DNA of 64,000 bases from Acridotheres tristis. Its lineage: Eukaryota; Chordata; Aves; Passeriformes; Sturnidae. Shown here in pieces: positions 13,576-24,649 of the stretch. How positions within the stretch are numbered: the first letter of the stretch is position 1; each line of letters opens with the position of its first letter. Location: the NCBI GenBank assembly GCA_037013685.1, contig CM072884.1:107001548-107065547 (forward strand). The letters are read 5' to 3'. The notes beneath the pieces were generated by a model. That model searched no databases, had not been told where the DNA came from, and saw only the letters and a program-made list of their open reading frames with translations. The translations under genes and the position numbers were made by a program.

Positions 13576-13592
13576 CTTATCGGTCCGATAAG
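13576..13592. promoter_or_regulatory. Palindromic double GATA site
   Basis: CTTATCGG-T-CCGATAAG is an 8-bp perfect inverted repeat around a single central base. Each arm carries a GATA core (TTATC / GATAA), the two facing each other. GATA-family zinc fingers bind WGATAR-type sites and palindromic GATA sites are known to be contacted by two fingers. Occupancy here is inferred. Two CpGs are preserved inside the palindrome. Confidence 0.35.
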
Positions 13593-15440
13593 GCGAGTTC
13601 CACGTGCAGCAGGAAGGAGCCTCTCCATAGAGATGGTATCTGTGCCAACCCAGGTGACACCCTGAATTCGGCAGCAGCACAGACTCATCAGAGAATGGAA
13701 AAGCAAGAGGCAACCACGCTTTTCCCACTGCCTTTTGGTGTGTGCCCAAGCAAGCCTGGCTTGTGGCAGTGCCAGGAGTGGTACCTGCCCAAGAGGAGCC
13801 TTAGCTCTCAGAGGATGCTCTGCTCCTCCCTGCCGTCTGTGTGCCTGCTAGTGGCCAAGCTGACGAGATGCCAGGGATGAGGTGCCAAAAAGCAAAGCCA
13901 ATACACTGCTCTGCTGCTGATCCCCACTCACCACCAACCGGCCCAGGGCTTGCAAGAAATCAGCCCTGGGAAGGAGGCCAGCTGCCCAGAGCTGACCAGG
14001 AAGGAAGGGAAAGATGCTGGCTGCTGGAGGGAGGCCCCAAACCCCTCATTGCCTCTGGGCTTACCCACGGGCAGGCAGCCCCTGTGTGTGCTGCAGCTCA
14101 GGGCTGCATCTCTCAGCTGGCTGGCTGGGGATGCTTTCCACCGTCTCCAGTTGGCTTGAGGACACTGCTGCATCCTACTGGGCAATGACCTCTGTCATGT
14201 CTTCATCAGCACTAAATGAAAGAGATGTGACTTTCCTGGACATTCATTCCCTGGAAATGTTGTGTAGGTCAGAAATAGACGCTCCCAAAACTGGCTTCTT
14301 GTCCAGGTGCTGGCATCCCAAAACACATTAAGTCCGGATCAATGATGGTTATATTCACTGCAGACAGGAGATGGGGTGGGACATGACATACAACCATTCC
14401 CACTGATTGTGGAAGCCCAGTGTAGAGCTAAAGCACAGGCCAGGCATCTGTACTTCAGTATATGCTGCTTATTATTAAAGCCATAGGAACATTTTAGTTT
14501 TCACTGATTCACCATCCAAATGGAAAAATCAAAGGTGAGAGAAAGGAAGGATATGTCCTTCAGACTCAGCCCAGCAAGCAGGGCTTTTACTCAGCTCCTT
14601 CAGGGGAAAAGAGATACAAGCAAGTTTGGAAACAAGACAAGATTTAAAATAAAGAGGCAGAATGTTTGGAATTACAAAATGTTTTGAGTTATTAAAACTG
14701 TCTTCTCTTGTCTGACCGCTGGTTAAAGTCAGCACAAGTGAGTAAACTTCCGTCTGCAAAATCTCAGCCATTGCTAAGATGCTGCATAATAGATTGGAGC
14801 TGGGCAGGTGTGGGACCAAATGTCTCTGCTAAATGAGAGAGATGTGCAGGCAATGCTCTGGTTAAAGCATCTGCCAGTAAATAGGCTCTCTTTTGCTATT
14901 TGTCCATCTAAGATCATATTATTTTTAAAAACCCTGTGCAGGTAACCCTTGAATCAGTAATTTTCTCTATGTCTATATGCCTATTTTTTTAATAAAAAAA
15001 TGGCCTGCATCTGAAATCCAAACTTTTCAAACTGCTCCGTTAGAGCAGAATATTGGAGTCTTCAGATAAATTTTCTCCCTTATTGCTGAAATTTCAGCTG
15101 AGAAAGAAAGCATCTTGTGCTCCTTTCTCGCACATCTAAATTCTGAAGCATCAGCTGTTTTGAGGGGGAGGGATAATAACTCCCTGTTTTTAACATCCAA
15201 CTCAATACGTTTGTGAAAGGGATTATACAGCACCTCGTCCACCCACAGTAAGGGATTGAATGTGATGACCAGGGAGGGCACCTCTGCTCTCATGTTTAAT
15301 TCAGGTGATGTTTTCTGTCTCAAAGGCAGTGAAAGTGAGCGAGGCATTTACTTAGGTTGGAAGGGGAGGTCAGATTTGAGTTAGCTCGACTCGGCCGCCT
15401 GCAGTGTTATCCTGGTCATCACTAGAGAAGAGTTTGGGAT
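13593..15440. other. No gene recognised
   Basis: GC-rich to about 14170, then more AT-rich. Open frames up to 115 codons have no known motif. The AT-rich part (14440-15000) holds scattered TAAT/ATTA words and short A/T runs but no clear element. Confidence 0.45.
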
Positions 15441-15564
15441 CAAGGCCAGGTTGGATGGAGCTCTGAACAATCTGCTACAGGGAAAGGTGTCCCTGCCCAT
15501 GGCAGGGTGTTGGAGCTAGGGGATCTTGAAGGTCACTTCCAATTCAATGGCTCCATGATTCTAC
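15441..15564 (+). mobile_element. CR1 LINE, 3'-end fragment
   Basis: The segment reads as the sense 3' end of an avian CR1 retrotransposon. Recognisable words occur in the expected order: CCAGGTTGGATGGAGCTCTG, GTGTCCCTGCCCATGGCAGG, GGATCTTGAAGGTC, and a terminal CATGATTCTAC that matches the CR1 ATTCTATGATTCTA-type end. It is severely 5' truncated, as most CR1 copies are, and has no coding capacity. Internal divergence suggests an old insertion. This is from memory of the CR1 consensus; RepeatMasker would give the subfamily. Confidence 0.85.
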
Positions 15565-15627
15565 AAACTGTGTTCTGCCCTTGGTGCTTCTTCCTACCCT
15601 CAAACACCGAACCCAGGAAGTCTGTAG

Positions 15628-15712
15628 CATTGCCCCCATTTTACAGAGGGCAAGAACAAGGCACTGGAGACAAGAACCATTGTCAAAAGCAACCAGCGTG
15701 GTGAGAGCAGGA
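15628..15712 (-). repeat. Ancient MIR/CORE-SINE-like relic
   Basis: The + strand reads like the reverse complement of a MIR SINE core: CCCCCATTTTACAGAGGG is followed by a purine-rich stretch with CAAGGCACTGGAGACAAG and then a CAGCGTGGTGAGAGCAGG-like ending. This corresponds to the MIR order of CCCATTTTACAGATGAGG, GAGGCACAGAGAGG and a cagagctggga-like end. The copy is heavily diverged, and the call rests on word order rather than an alignment. Confidence 0.45.
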
Positions 15713-16640
15713 CAGGGGTGCAAACAGCCTTCTGCTTCCTACTCATGGTGACCTATGGAGATGGTGACAGAATCATGTGAGTTATCTGGGTGCCTTTGTT
15801 TCCACAGACTTCTAGTTTGAATCAGCATATAAAGGGCCCTGACTGAAGGAAAAAGTTCCAGGTGCTGATGGGACCTGGCAGACTGAGAGGTTTCTCTACC
15901 AGCACAACACAACCTGCAGTAGAGGCAGGGGCCAGGTACCCTAGTACAGAACATGGTACAAGGTGTATGAAGGGCTGGCAGGGTGGTGGGAAGAGGCAGG
16001 TGGTCATAGGGGGAAAAGAAAGAAATGTGAAAAGAATCAAGAAATGGTGTAAGGAAAGAGGACAGAAGATTTCCTGAGGACACGGAGCACAAAGGCAAAC
16101 AATGGTAGTAATGGCAGTGGTGGTGAGCACGAAGAAAACAAAAAGGAGTGAAAAGCAAAGGGAGAAAATGAGAGGGAAGCTGGAAAAGGAGAAGCAGAGG
16201 AGAAAGCAACCATCCTGCCAGCCTCTGTGATGGCTGTTATTTGCAGATAGGAAATGCTGCCTGCAGAAAAGCTGATTGAGGCTGATTGAGGGAAAGAACG
16301 AGCCACATGTGACAGATGTTAGTCACTTCGCGTAATGCCCTGCTGGAAGGCACTTGGATTCTGCAGGGATGACAGCACTCCAAGAAGCTGCATGGAGCAC
16401 AGCAGCCCTGGGAGCAGAAGGGAAGGAAGATGAATGGCAGGAGCGCTTGAGTGCCCTGATCTCAAAACGGGAAGAAAAGAAGAGAGAGGCGAGTGGCAGC
16501 CTCTGCCTGTTACGTATTTCCTGCCTCCCTCCATGCTCAATCTCCCTCATCCAAAACCAGGCAAAGGCCCCGAGCAGTTGGGAACTCACACTCCTTCCTG
16601 CAGGAAGCAGGGCTGCCTCCCTGCCCCTCGGAGCAGCTGT
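15713..16640. other. Purine-rich stretch, no gene recognised
   Basis: The + strand is strongly purine-rich around 15960-16200 (many GAAAG/GGAAG words), so the minus strand gives Ser/Phe/Leu-rich frames (156 codons at 15739-16209) that look like composition artefacts. A perfect 10-bp tandem duplication (GCTGATTGAG twice) lies at 16271-16290. No exon was recognised. Confidence 0.45.
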
Positions 16641-16647
16641 CAGCACC

Positions 16648-16671
16648 CATGCAAATTGTTTCTAAAACAAT
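16648..16671. promoter_or_regulatory. POU octamer abutting an inverted pair of SOX-like sites
   Basis: ATGCAAAT (16649-16656) overlaps the first arm of ATTGTTT-cta-AAACAAT (16655-16671), a 7-bp perfect inverted repeat with a 3-base spacer. ATGCAAAT is the canonical octamer for POU-domain proteins, and ATTGTT/AACAAT is the SOX HMG-box core. The order and orientation are not those of the classical SOX2-OCT4 composite, where the SOX site precedes the octamer. Binding is inferred. Confidence 0.35.
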
Positions 16672-17340
16672 CTCTCAAGCATATAATTTACTCAGGTAGT
16701 TTGGGAAGCAATCTCAGGCAAGAGAAAGGGCCAAAATGATAGTTTAATTGTGCTTTTGTACCCTCATGTAATTTTTCCATATTTTCAATCTTTAAAAAAA
16801 ATCACTAAGCAGCAAATGGCACAAGGGTTTTTTGTGTGTAAGGCCCTCATGGTTGCAAGCTTTTTCTTTAACTCATTTGCCCCAACTTTAAAAATGCAAG
16901 GGAAAAGCAAAACTTCTCAGGGACTACTTTACCTTCAGCATTTGCAGAGAAGCAGCTGCCATATTAGATCATATTCAAATAGAGCCCCAAAGAGGTCGGG
17001 AGCAGCATATTAGCTGAACTGTTTATCTGCAGCCAGCCAAGGGGGGATGGTGCTGCTCAAATCAATTTTCTATGCTCCGACTGGCCCATCTTCTTGACAC
17101 TTAGATGTCACTGTACCACTGGTGATAAAAAAGCCTGCCAAAAAAGGATGGATTTGGATTCACGCAGGGTCCTACAGAGCCAAATGAGAATTGACAATAT
17201 TAGTCTTTAGGACAATTTTACAGATAAAATTAACCAGAAGAATAAATTTTCAACAGTTCACTTAATCTGATCTGCTTTCCATTGCATTGAATCTTGCTCC
17301 CATCCACAGTTGCCATTTTAATACTTGCAAGCAATGTTGG
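16672..17340. promoter_or_regulatory. AT-rich CNE-like block
   Basis: Long AT-rich, repeat-free sequence downstream of the POU/SOX cluster. It has further ACAAT and TAAAATTAAC-type words around 17190-17270 and a dense segment at 17060-17130. No open frame of interest is present. It may belong to one element with 16648-16671. The regulatory label is inference from motif density only. Confidence 0.25.
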
Positions 17341-17767
17341 CTTTTTTTCTCTTTTTTTGTTTCATGGAAAAAAGATCAGGCACATAAACCAGGATATACA
17401 TTGCCATGAAATGCCAGTCAAAAAAGAACCCACATCTGGTTTCTGTAAAAAGGAGAAGGAAGTCCTTCACATAGTTTAAAAGCAAGGAGAAAAAGTATCA
17501 GCATGTTAAATTTGGGCCTGAGGTACAGTCATTGATATGATCTGAACCTTAACTTTCCCTAAGTTCATCTGGCTTTGGTCTTAACTTTATTATTTGGATA
17601 ACTAAACAGTAAAGGCTGAATCTCAGTCCCAGATCTGGTTTTGAATTTAAAATAACCAACAGAAAGTTCAAGACTATCCATATTCTATCTTACCTTTGTT
17701 ATAAACTATGCAGGGCCTTGTACATCTGTGACTATCGTTCATGGCACTAGAAATCAGAAACTCTGAG

Positions 17768-17825
17768 TTAATAATAATACATAACACATGTGTAACACTT
17801 TCCATCCTTCAGTGCTGCACAAATG
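17768..17825 (-). repeat. Possible tail of an ancient SINE/LINE2-like element
   Basis: TTAATAATAATACATAACAC is followed by CACTTTCCATCCTTCAGTGC. This resembles the reverse complement of MIR/CORE-SINE or L2-related tails in reptiles and birds, where AATAATAAT precedes a GCGCTTTCCATC-like segment. The match is short and diverged, so this is a weak call. Confidence 0.25.
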
Positions 17826-17839
17826 ACCAAGTGTCACAA

Positions 17840-20800
17840 TGAGCCTCTGGAATGTTTTCCCCATAGCAGGCATAGTGACATTTCACCCAGAGGCTGTCTG
17901 TGTTGGTCAAGGATACCCAGAATATGCAGAAGCAGAGGCTGGGGCTGTGAGGCAGAGCCAGGGCAGGTGGGGATGCCTGCTCTTAACACTGTACTACACA
18001 TCAGAGTCCTTGCATGCTTTTCTTTTTCATATTTGTACAGAAGTTTTCCACATCTCTGGCTGAATATTTAGGGAAGCGTTTCAAAAACTGATTCAGCTGG
18101 CTCTCCAAATGGATTTGGAAGAAAATACTTGGGGTTTGGCTAGGCTGAAACTATTCTGCCAGCAACTCCTTTGAGCATTTTCAGGGCTTCAGTCAGGGAT
18201 CTCAGCACTTGCCAGGGAAAAAGGAATCATTTTATGCTGGCCCTGTGCAAATTTATCCCCATGCAGGACTGCTCTAACCCTCAGAAGGACAACCTTCATT
18301 CCTGCCCCAGCACAGCCCAGGGCAAGTGGAGGCCACAATTACACAGGTCCAAGGGCAGTGGCAGCAGAGCCAGATTTTCCCTGCACTTTCTCCTCTGGGA
18401 TCTCAAAGGCAGCAAAGGAGCTGGATGCTGGAGATGTAAACACTGACAGGATGACACGGGTTTTTAGTGCCAGCCTCCTCCTGGCATTGCCTGGATAGAA
18501 ATGGGAAGTGCCCAGTACTAGCAGAGAAAAGAGGTACAGGAAGCCCCAGGCTGGGATGGATGAAGCAGGGCATTAACACAGGGAGCAGATGGGATGAAAG
18601 CCACACCAGTCACCCCAGGGGACAGAGGTCATTTACCACTGTTAAGAGTCCACAGTCACCTCTTGACCCTGACAATGTGCACATCTCTGGATGCTTGGTG
18701 AAGAGTGGTTTGCTACAGCTACCAGCCACACCATCAGCTCAGCTGGTGGAGATCACTGCCAAAAGCCCTGCAGGGCCAAAGCACCATTTATAGGTTGGCA
18801 GCCATTCTTCTGCTTGTCTCTTGCTTACAGAGGGGCTTCTCCCTTTTGCTTTCCAAAAGCTGCTGACAGTACATTTGGAAAAAGGAGCAACTTGGACCGC
18901 GTTGAGGATGCAAAAGGAAGTGCTGTCATCAAATAACTTGTGCAACTGCATTTGGTGCCTCTGGGTACAAACACTAAACCAGCAGCCAGGGGCTAGGGTG
19001 AAGCATGGAGCACAGACCACATTCTGATGAATTTTACCTCTGTTCCTTGACTCTGACCCAGAGCAGATGACAAACACTACAGCAGCCTGGGCTCTTCCTG
19101 CTATCCCCACGATCTATCTCCAGTACTACCCCAGCAAACCTTAAGCCTTTAAGCTGTACCTCATGCTATGCCATAAATTTTCATACCATAAAAGTCAGCT
19201 CCGGTGTGCTGCAACACAGCCCTCCTGTTACTTCAGTTGCTTTAAACTGGGGAAAAAAATGTACAAGGGGTCACAGCCATATTTTAGGACCACAGGGCCT
19301 TTGGGCCCAGAGAAGACCCAAGGCTGTATTATTTATGCACAGCCACTCTGCTTTACAGGAAATACCAGAATACAAACTATTTAGTGTCCTTTGTCTTGAG
19401 GACATGAATCAACTCCTGTGCTATTTTATTTAGCAATACTGATGCATGCTTCATTTCTGGGTTACAATAGTGGGAAAGCACGAAAGGCAGCCAGACCCCC
19501 TCAGTGTCCTCAGTCCCCATGGCTGGAGGCTGGACTGAGTTCATGTCCTTCCTCAGCACCATGCAGAGAGGAAGCAGTCAGAGAAACTGAGGAAGGTCAG
19601 ACACTGCTATATGAATCCCATTTACAGAGCCCGCAGTCAAACCACAGGTACTTCCAAAAAGCAAAAACCCGACTTTCTGCCCAGAACTGAACATGTGTTC
19701 ATTTCTGCACTTGAAAAAAATGCCACTGTTAAGGGAAAAAAAAACCTTAAAAGCTACTGTCAAACAGTTGTCATCCCCTGGTGCTCAAATGCATGATGCT
19801 AGAGAAGGCAAAAGGGTTTGTGCAGAGAATTAGGTTGTTGCTAATTAATGAGGACTGCTGCATCCTTCAGTGCCCAAAATGGCCATTGGTGGTGAGGATG
19901 ACAGAAGGAGGTCTCACAGTTGTGGGATTAAGGCAAAAGGCTTGACACACTGATTTGTACCCTTCACCACCATAGAGCCCAGAGTGAATTTTAGGGGTGT
20001 TTTAACCCAAAATTTTTACAGGTTGTCAGGACTTGGACAAGGAAGTGGTGGCTTGTAGAGTATCAAGGCTGTGAGATGAGGGGTTAAATTTGCATTCTGT
20101 GCTGTGGTGGGAAGCAGGGGAGCTTTAATCTGGACATACAAAGTGCGAAATATAAAGGAAAAACAGAATCAGCCACCTGAAAATAGAGACAAAATTTTCC
20201 AGTTTTGCCTCCTTTCTCTCCCCTGTACTCAGCACTTTCCAAAGAGAGTCAATAATCCCTGTGGGAGTCAGCCTCTGGCTGCCAGCAAAATGTTTGGGAG
20301 CTAATGAGGTGAGCAGCCTGGCTTTCCTCAGGGACAAAGAGAGATGCTGAGCAGCTGCCCAGCAAGTGACCATCCCACAGCCATTCCCAGCAGTGCCCAC
20401 TGAACACTGGGGACTAGTGCATGATAAGGAACCAAACCAGAGAGCAGGGAGAGCTGAAAGCAAGAGAGTCCCTGGACAACATGGCAGAAAAAGGAAGAAA
20501 ATACCCTTTGCAGTAGATGGAAGTGATTGCAGAGAGTGTACTCATGGCACTTGCTGCCAGCTCCAGTCAAATTGACTTTCCTGCCTCTGCTCTGCCAAGG
20601 AGCAGCACAGCACTGGGATCCTGGACTGTTCAAGTGAGAAGTATGCTTGTCATGAATTGCTTTTCCTGGTGCTTTTTCCTCTTTTTTCTGCCAGCAGGTT
20701 TTTCCCCTAAACTGGAGTTCCTCACAGGTTTTGGCAGCACAGATCAGCTTCACCTTTCCTGGTAGGATCACTCAGAGGCTTCCTGGGTTGTCAGCTCTCC

Positions 20801-23450
20801 TGGTACCAGTGTTTTTTGGGAAGGGCTCAGCTGGCAGCCAGCAGTTCCCTTCTCCTTATTGCACTTCTAGCTTCCATCTCCCAGGGCAATTTCCACCCCT
20901 GCCTCCACAGAGCCAGAGCTAGGACAGACAAAAATCGAGTCAGGGAGCCTGGTCCTCCTCTAGCAGCTCAGTGTCTGTACCTCCCATCTTGGGAATAGAG
21001 GCAGGACCCCATCACAGGCAGGACCCCATCACAGGCATCCCAGGTGCTGGATCACTTGCTTGTTTTGGTTGCCAGCTTCCCAGCACGGCTTTCCAAAAGA
21101 CATCTGTGAGTCCAAGGTGCCAACAGGCAGCGTCTGCACGTGGTCAGAATTCAGTATAAACTGCAAGAGAAATGCATTAAAGCTAGAATAGGTCCCTTAC
21201 ACTTTGACAATGCCAGCTGGGGACTGAGTCTCTCTTATTTTGCTCTCCTGCAGCCCATGTTAATGCTCAGGTAGAGTCAGAACCTGCCCTCAAAGAAATC
21301 TCTGTGTGGCTTGTTGATTTGAAAGACATCAGCATTTCCTCAGGGACAGGAGGGAAAGAGCTGCCACCCAGCTGTACCTTTATTAGAGCAATTTTCTGTT
21401 CTCTCTCTCCTGAAAGAGATTTTTCTGTCTGCCAGAATAACCCCAAAGTCCTTATATTTAGCACACCTGACAGGAGTTAATCAGAGCTCATGCCCCCACA
21501 CTTTGCCCCAGTTGCTGGTTTCCAGCCAGACTCCAGGCTCAAATCAGTGCATGACAGTGGATGAGGAGTCAATGTTGCAGTGGGGAGAGAGATAGGACCT
21601 CTGTACCTAGAACATGGACCACAGAGAGGACAAGGATATGAGGAGATACACAAATGGAAATTGAGCAGATGGCACATCTGGTTTCTGAGGAAAACCTCAG
21701 TATTTTTATGAGGAAGGAAACATTTCTGGTGAAAAATATTCAGGCAGAAACCAAACTGTCCAATGACATCCAGGCTTATCAACTGATTCCTACCAATCCT
21801 GACCCAATGGCAGGGTTTTTAGTGAAATTTCAGGAAATTTCCATCCCAGTTTCATGGTATCACATGGGCCTAGCCGTTTAGGCTACACTAAGCTTTTCTC
21901 AGACCTGGCTGCATGGATCCCTCTGCAGGGCAAGCTCTTGAAGAAACCACAACCATTGAACCCCTAGGGGTGCCTAGGCCTTTGTTTTAAACCAGGGAAA
22001 CCTGCATCGTAATAGGTGCTCTGGGGGAGCTCACATCCTTGCCAGGATTATCAACAAGGAGGATGTGTTAAGACAAAGGAGTTCTTTGCTTCACTTCATG
22101 AAATATGTGGTTTTAAATAAGACACACTCTGCTGCCAACATGGAATACTGGTGGCAGAAATGTGGCATATTTAAAAAATATATATATTTAAGCAGACTTC
22201 TCTTTCTTTTTTGGTCTTAATTATATGAATGCTGTTTAAAGCATGGGTAGAAGGTATTACAGAGTGGGGCAATCTGAAAAGGAAAAACCTTTAGGGAAGG
22301 CAGTGGACATACTGTTATAAATCCTGTCCCAAGTGGAAAAGACTAAATAAAGGGATGACCACAGAAGGATGGAAAAAGCAGAAAAGGAGAACGGTGCAGT
22401 GAGGAAAAATGACAACCAGACAGTTATTACAAGGTTGCAAGTTGGTCTGGAGGCACTCTAGTCCCAGCCTGATTTACACTGAGTTTTTGAAAGGGCACCA
22501 CCTTCGAATCTGGGCTTGACCCACTACTGTCACAGGCGATGGCAGAATTACAATCAAAACCTAGATCCCATTCCCAATTTTGGAGGTGTTAGGATGTGAC
22601 AGTTTTATTTAAAGGCTCTCTTTTAATGAAAAAGTGGGCAAACTGTGATCAAGGGGAAGGAATTGTCTCTATTTTCATGATCCACATCTCCTGGCACCCA
22701 CAAGATATGCATTTCCATGCTATGATCTGCGCCTCTATGAAGGACACAGCTGAGAACAGAGCAGGGAGCTGCCGACCAAACGGCGAAAGAAAGAAAAAAA
22801 GGAGAACGCAGTTACATTTTATTCTTCCTAACATTTTGTTAAATTGGTTCAGCAAGCTTCCCTGAGTCTGTTGAGCTGGGAAGGGGAGGCAGAGAAACTT
22901 CATTAAGTGAAAGATTCTCCGAAATAATTGGGGGGCCAGGGATAATAGCGGCAGCCGTCATTGTGCTGGGAAAGGAGGGCATTTGCTGCCTATTTGTTAA
23001 CTGGAGAAGCCAAGAGCATCTTTCTGCGGGGCCAGGGCTCGGGCTGCAAGGCTGAAGGGGATGTATATTTTTTCTGGTTTAAATAGACATTAGGGGGCTC
23101 CATTTTTTAAAAAATAAGGCTCTGAGCTGCTTTGGCAGCCGATCCAAAGGAGAGCCAGCAGCAGGGACAGAATCCTCCCCCACCGCTCTCACCGCGCTCT
23201 GCTCCGGGGCTCACTCGCCAAAACCCTTCAGCCAGGGAAGGTGGGGACACAGCAGGGACAAAGTGGCTTCTGGAGAGGACAGAGAGAGCAAGGGAGGGAG
23301 AAGAAGGAGCCCACAGAGGAGCAGAGGCACAGGGAATCTTAGGGAGACACGGCATCTGTTCTGTGTGACGCACTGGTCGCTGCTTGCCGATTTTGAAAAT
23401 TTAGTTCTCCCCACAGTGCAAGTTTGCAGCTCTATCACGCAGACATTGGA
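17840..23450. other. Gene-poor stretch, nothing recognised
   Basis: About 5.6 kb without a recognisable exon, transposable element or RNA gene. Open frames reach 147 codons (20328-20771 on -) and carry no domain I know. A perfect 17-bp tandem duplication is listed separately at 21001. An ATTTGCAT octamer word lies at 20088-20095. A purine-rich GC segment at 23130-23340 gives charged low-complexity frames on + and has moderate CpG. Confidence 0.5.
21001..21034. repeat. 17-bp perfect tandem duplication
   Basis: GCAGGACCCCATCACAG occurs twice head to tail with no mismatch, and a third partial unit (GCA) follows. It is probably a recent slippage duplication and may be polymorphic. No function is evident. 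Confidence 0.9.
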
Positions 23451-23459
23451 GCTTTGTTA

Positions 23460-23715
23460 AATAAGTTTGCACTTCTGCTCACGGTGGAATAGATGGAAAT
23501 CGGGTATCTTTCTAAAGATGGTCTTTTCTTGTAAATACCTCTGTGCCTGGTGCTATTATTTGCACATTTATCCACTTGGGCCCTAAAAGTATTCAGATAA
23601 AAAGAATCTATATCTGGCTAATTAAAAATCATTCACATCGTAATGTCTTATTAGTTTTATGAATACTGCCTTGCCTTTCTTGATTTTTCCATGCAAATCA
23701 GAAATATTCTGGGTC
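23460..23715. promoter_or_regulatory. AT-rich CNE-like block with POU octamer
   Basis: AT-rich, repeat-free sequence with homeodomain-like CTAATTAAAAATC (about 23617-23629), AGATAA (GATA) and a perfect ATGCAAAT octamer (23691-23698). It sits between GC-rich flanks, and the sharp composition change is typical of vertebrate CNEs. No significant open frame runs through it. Regulatory role inferred. Confidence 0.35.
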
Positions 23716-23770
23716 TGATTCTCATTTGCCCTAAGGCCCATTTACTCCATGCAGGAAAAGTCAATCAGCC

Positions 23771-24193
23771 TCACAAGGAGAGCAAGTGAGGGCTGCACCC
23801 ACTGCAAGCCTTTCCAGCTCCTGATGTGGCATAGAGAAATTTCAGCATAAAAATGGATCCCAATTCTTGAATATGCAATTCTGTCCAATAGTCTGGGTCC
23901 CACAAACTGCCCAGGAAAGTGTTTTTGCTAATATCAGTTATTGTTCCCCCACAAAACACTCGTATCCTTAGGTCCATTGTGACAATTAGTGATAAATCAC
24001 TGCTGGGAGTTTGGGACATCCACTGGAAAAGCTCCCAACAGCCAGTTACCAGGAGAGTGCCAGGACACACAGAAACATTGTGCTTCATATTCTCTCTGTT
24101 TTTAATGCTGAGAGGAGGAGGGTAACATTTTAGTTCTGCATATACTGTGTCAGGGTAAAATAATGTTCTTTTCTGGCAGCACTGAATCAGCAC
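23771..24193 (-). other. 140-codon open frame, unrecognised, probably fortuitous
   Basis: This minus-strand frame is long for a region of only moderate GC. The translation is compositionally protein-like, with mixed hydrophobic and charged residues, but I recognise no family, signal peptide or repeat. I see no convincing splice pair around it. It overlaps DNA whose left edge resembles old repeat sequence. I leave it as a non-gene unless conservation of the frame is shown. Confidence 0.15.
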
Positions 24194-24221
24194 ATATCCA
24201 AAATTTGCCTTCTTCCGCTGC

Positions 24222-24290
24222 AGATTCTGCCCCCATGGAAATCAATGAAATCCTGAAGCAGACATACAAGGGCAGGATTTCGCCCATAAA
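24222..24290. repeat. Possible ancient sauropsid interspersed-repeat relic
   Basis: GATTCTGCCCCCATGGAAAT with TCAATG, then AGGGCAGGATTTCGCCCAT about 35 bases on, recalls a family common in turtle and crocodilian genomes. In that family, phrases about equal to CCCATTGAAATCAATGG and AGCAGGATTTGGCCC flank a degenerate centre. I cannot name the family with certainty. The match is from memory and the copy is diverged. Confidence 0.25.
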
Positions 24291-24620
24291 TCACAACTCC
24301 GATCATAAATACATGCTTGAACCCTCCCTTAATATGATTCATTAAGAAGGAGCTTTTACGGTTGGGGTGGTTTTAATTATCGTTGTGTAATTTTATTGTT
24401 ATTGTTTCCATTAAACATTAACAAACATTCCTTATTTTTGGTTAACAAAGATCTTTCTTAGATTGCACAGTAGTTAATGAAAACCACATAAACACATGCA
24501 GAAAGATACCAGGACTCTCATTCAATTAAATATAAAACTTAGAGTAGAAGATCTATAAAAATCCAGATTGTAATGAATCATAAATAAATATGGCAAACTA
24601 ACAACTGCCTTGGGTAGAGC
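24291..24620. promoter_or_regulatory. AT-rich CNE-like block
   Basis: One of the most AT-rich repeat-free stretches in the window. It is dense in homeodomain words (TTTTAATTAT, AGTTAATGAA, CAATTAAATA), FOX-like TAAACA/AACAAAC words and SOX-like ATTGTT words around 24380-24430. An ATTTGCAT octamer lies just to the right (24641-24648). No open frame spans it. It adjoins the relic at 24222-24290, so part may be exapted repeat sequence. Confidence 0.35.
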
Positions 24621-24649
24621 AGTGAATTTATAGCCCAAAGATTTGCATT

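Noticed and set aside
15341..15375. Possible second CR1 fragment (TTAGGTTGGAAGGGGAGG)
   Set aside because: Only one short phrase matches and the continuation diverges at once.
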